Of a DNA stretch of 5,985 bases, positions 4,658 to 5,985 are shown piece by piece. The notes under the pieces are model-generated. The model did not search any database and had not been told where the DNA came from. It worked only from the letters and a program-made list of their open reading frames with translations. The position numbers and the translations under genes were made by a program. This DNA is from an uncultured Chlorobiales bacterium (lineage in GTDB: Bacteria; Bacteroidota; Chlorobiia; Chlorobiales; Chlorobiaceae), in NCBI GenBank assembly GCA_903901395.1, contig CAIUQW010000220.1:1-5985 (forward strand), given 5' to 3'. The stretch's first letter is position 1; every line of letters begins with the position of its first letter.

Positions 4658-5985
4658 TTATTTCCTTAATATTAATTCCCCAACTCTATCAACAACAGAT
4701 AAATATACTTTTTCCCTCTCAGATTCTGATAAGTCAGATAATGGTGTCTCTATTTCATTTGCAGCCTGATAATCAGATAATAAACTGTATTGATAACGAC
4801 AATGATTTACAATCAAAGGGAGTATTGTGATGCCATCACGCTCAGCTCGTTTTAATAATAATGGCAGTTCATTATTTACAATAAAGTCTGATGCAAGAAA
4901 ATCTGTGCTAATTAATAGAATTGCAATTTTTGATTTATTTAATGCAAGCTCAATCTCATCCTTCCAGATCATTCCTGCCCTTATTCTTGAGTCATCCCAA
5001 GAGTCTATTAGAACGCCTTCGTTTACAAGTACTTGTATGTGTTTTTGTAGCCGTATTAAGTAATCTCTGTCTTCATGCGCAAAGCTGATAAATATATTAG
5101 TATTATTTCCGAAATGCGCGGCCGCATTTATTCGATTTGACTCAGCAAATACGTCATTTATAAGCGTTCTTACATCAATTGCTTCAAAGCTATTTTCACA
5201 TTCTTTCAAATATCTGCGTTTTTCGATTCTGCGTCTTATGTCTGAGTATTTGAAATTGTACGGATTTTCGCTATTAATGCATTCTGGACAATTACAAGGT
5301 ATAAGTTTATCAACAATTATCTTATTGTACTGATTATTAATTATATCGATTTGTTCTGCAATTATTGTCATAAAATCTCTGGTATTACTGCCTGATATTT
5401 TGATTGAAATAATTCTAAGATCATATCTTTCTATTACTTCTGCAGTTGCTCCGTCTCTCTCGATAATGCAGCCCCTTCTCCATATTAAATCATGATTTTT
5501 AATATATTGATGCATTCTAACAATAAACTGAGAAATAATGCCTTTAGGCATAAAAATGTTATAAGCATACTGAAGGCGCAAAAGATTGATAGAGCCTAAA
5601 TGATATTCTGGCACCGATGGGGGTAACTTTTCCGGTACAATATATGTATCTATTCCTTCAATTTCATAAATTAAAAAGAATTTTTTCATTAAGTGCATCA
5701 ATTCGTTTCTGACTAATTCGTACTCATGGTCACACCATATAGTTGGCATATCATTTTTTCTAAATCTTCCTTTTTGTTCATCCAATAATATATGATCCAG
5801 AACCCTGTATACTGCATTTGTTGCCCAGTTTGGCTTTAAAAATATTATTTTGTTCAATAATGGATCGTCTTGAAAATGAAGAAAAACTCCTATATCATGA
5901 AAGTACTGGCTGAGTAACAAGGCATCTTTAGTCTCGCTAATGCCATGCTTAGAACATAAAATAAGGTAGTCATGTAAACTAATTG
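4658..5985 (-). CDS. Roco-family protein, C-terminal part: COR domain plus TIR domain (partial)
   Basis: The reading frame is open to the right edge, so the N-terminus, including any leucine-rich repeats and the Roc GTPase, lies outside; 441 residues are visible. The TTG at 5920 is an internal leucine, not a start, because the frame continues upstream through HDYLILCSKHGISETKDA. From 5983 inward comes a COR domain: YFHDIGVFLHF, IIFLKPNWATNAVYRVLDH, a winged-helix-like YELVRNELMHLMKKFFLIYE, a YIVP strand, then YNIFMPKGIISQFIVRMHQY with WRRG. Next is the Cys motif CNCPEC, which often ends bacterial COR regions. A TIR domain begins near 5101 with NIFISFAHEDRDYL; it contains SWDD, the strand IAILLIST, and DFLASDFIVNNEL, whose Glu (4870-4868) lies where TIR NAD-cleaving enzymes carry the catalytic glutamate. 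Composition is far more AT-rich than the left side of the window, suggesting horizontal acquisition. Roco proteins are GTP-regulated dimers; a TIR effector suggests NAD-based or assembly-based signalling, possibly antiphage defence. That role is inference. Confidence 0.9.
   Translation of the reverse strand, partial: ISLHDYLILCSKHGISETKDALLLSQYFHDIGVFLHFQDDPLLNKIIFLKPNWATNAVYRVLDHILLDEQKGRFRKNDMPTIWCDHEYELVRNELMHLMKKFFLIYEIEGIDTYIVPEKLPPSVPEYHLGSINLLRLQYAYNIFMPKGIISQFIVRMHQYIKNHDLIWRRGCIIERDGATAEVIERYDLRIISIKISGSNTRDFMTIIAEQIDIINNQYNKIIVDKLIPCNCPECINSENPYNFKYSDIRRRIEKRRYLKECENSFEAIDVRTLINDVFAESNRINAAAHFGNNTNIFISFAHEDRDYLIRLQKHIQVLVNEGVLIDSWDDSRIRAGMIWKDEIELALNKSKIAILLISTDFLASDFIVNNELPLLLKRAERDGITILPLIVNHCRYQYSLLSDYQAANEIETPLSDLSESEREKVYLSVVDRVGELILRK

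Noticed and set aside
5918..5920. TTG as the start codon of the COR-TIR gene
   Set aside because: The frame stays open through at least 21 more codons to the window edge, and COR domains normally follow a Roc domain, so this is an internal leucine.

Overview
The window reads as bacterial chromosome in two compositional parts. From position 1 to about 4480 most of the DNA is GC-rich with ordinary housekeeping-like genes, somewhat less so in the toxin-antitoxin and intergenic stretches. From about 4485 to the end it is strongly AT-rich and holds one large gene entering from beyond the right edge. The GC-rich half, its gene types and the short intergenic repeats would fit a green sulfur bacterium (Chlorobiaceae, for instance Chlorobaculum). 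That placement is a low-confidence impression, not something proved by the sequence.

Layout. 11-1507 (+): glycerol kinase, GlpK, essentially complete. 1527-1739 (+): an 8-cysteine mini-protein of the cysteine-rich CWC type, 19 bases after glpK and probably co-transcribed. 1748-1783: a 9-base-period repeat in the gap. 1831-2311 (-): a BrnT toxin / BrnA antitoxin operon with overlapping genes and a palindromic candidate operator just upstream. 2312-2556: a divergent intergenic region with a 15-base perfect palindrome. 2557-3402 (+): a YeeZ-like NAD(P)-binding SDR/epimerase-family protein. 3403-3709: about 300 bases without a convincing gene, holding a heptamer tandem repeat, a possible gene-tail fragment and two stem-loops. 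3710-4483 (+): a membrane-anchored protein with what looks like a duplicated NTF2-like domain. 4484-4657: AT-rich spacer. 4658 to the right edge (-): the C-terminal part of a Roco-family protein, with a COR domain followed by a TIR domain.

The genes do not form one pathway. GlpK makes glycerol 3-phosphate for lipid or central metabolism. BrnTA is a stress or stabilisation module. The COR-TIR gene is the most interesting item: a GTPase-family scaffold ending in a TIR domain, in DNA of foreign-looking composition, which suggests a signalling or defence role. Its N-terminal sensor and Roc GTPase parts lie outside the window, so that role is inference.
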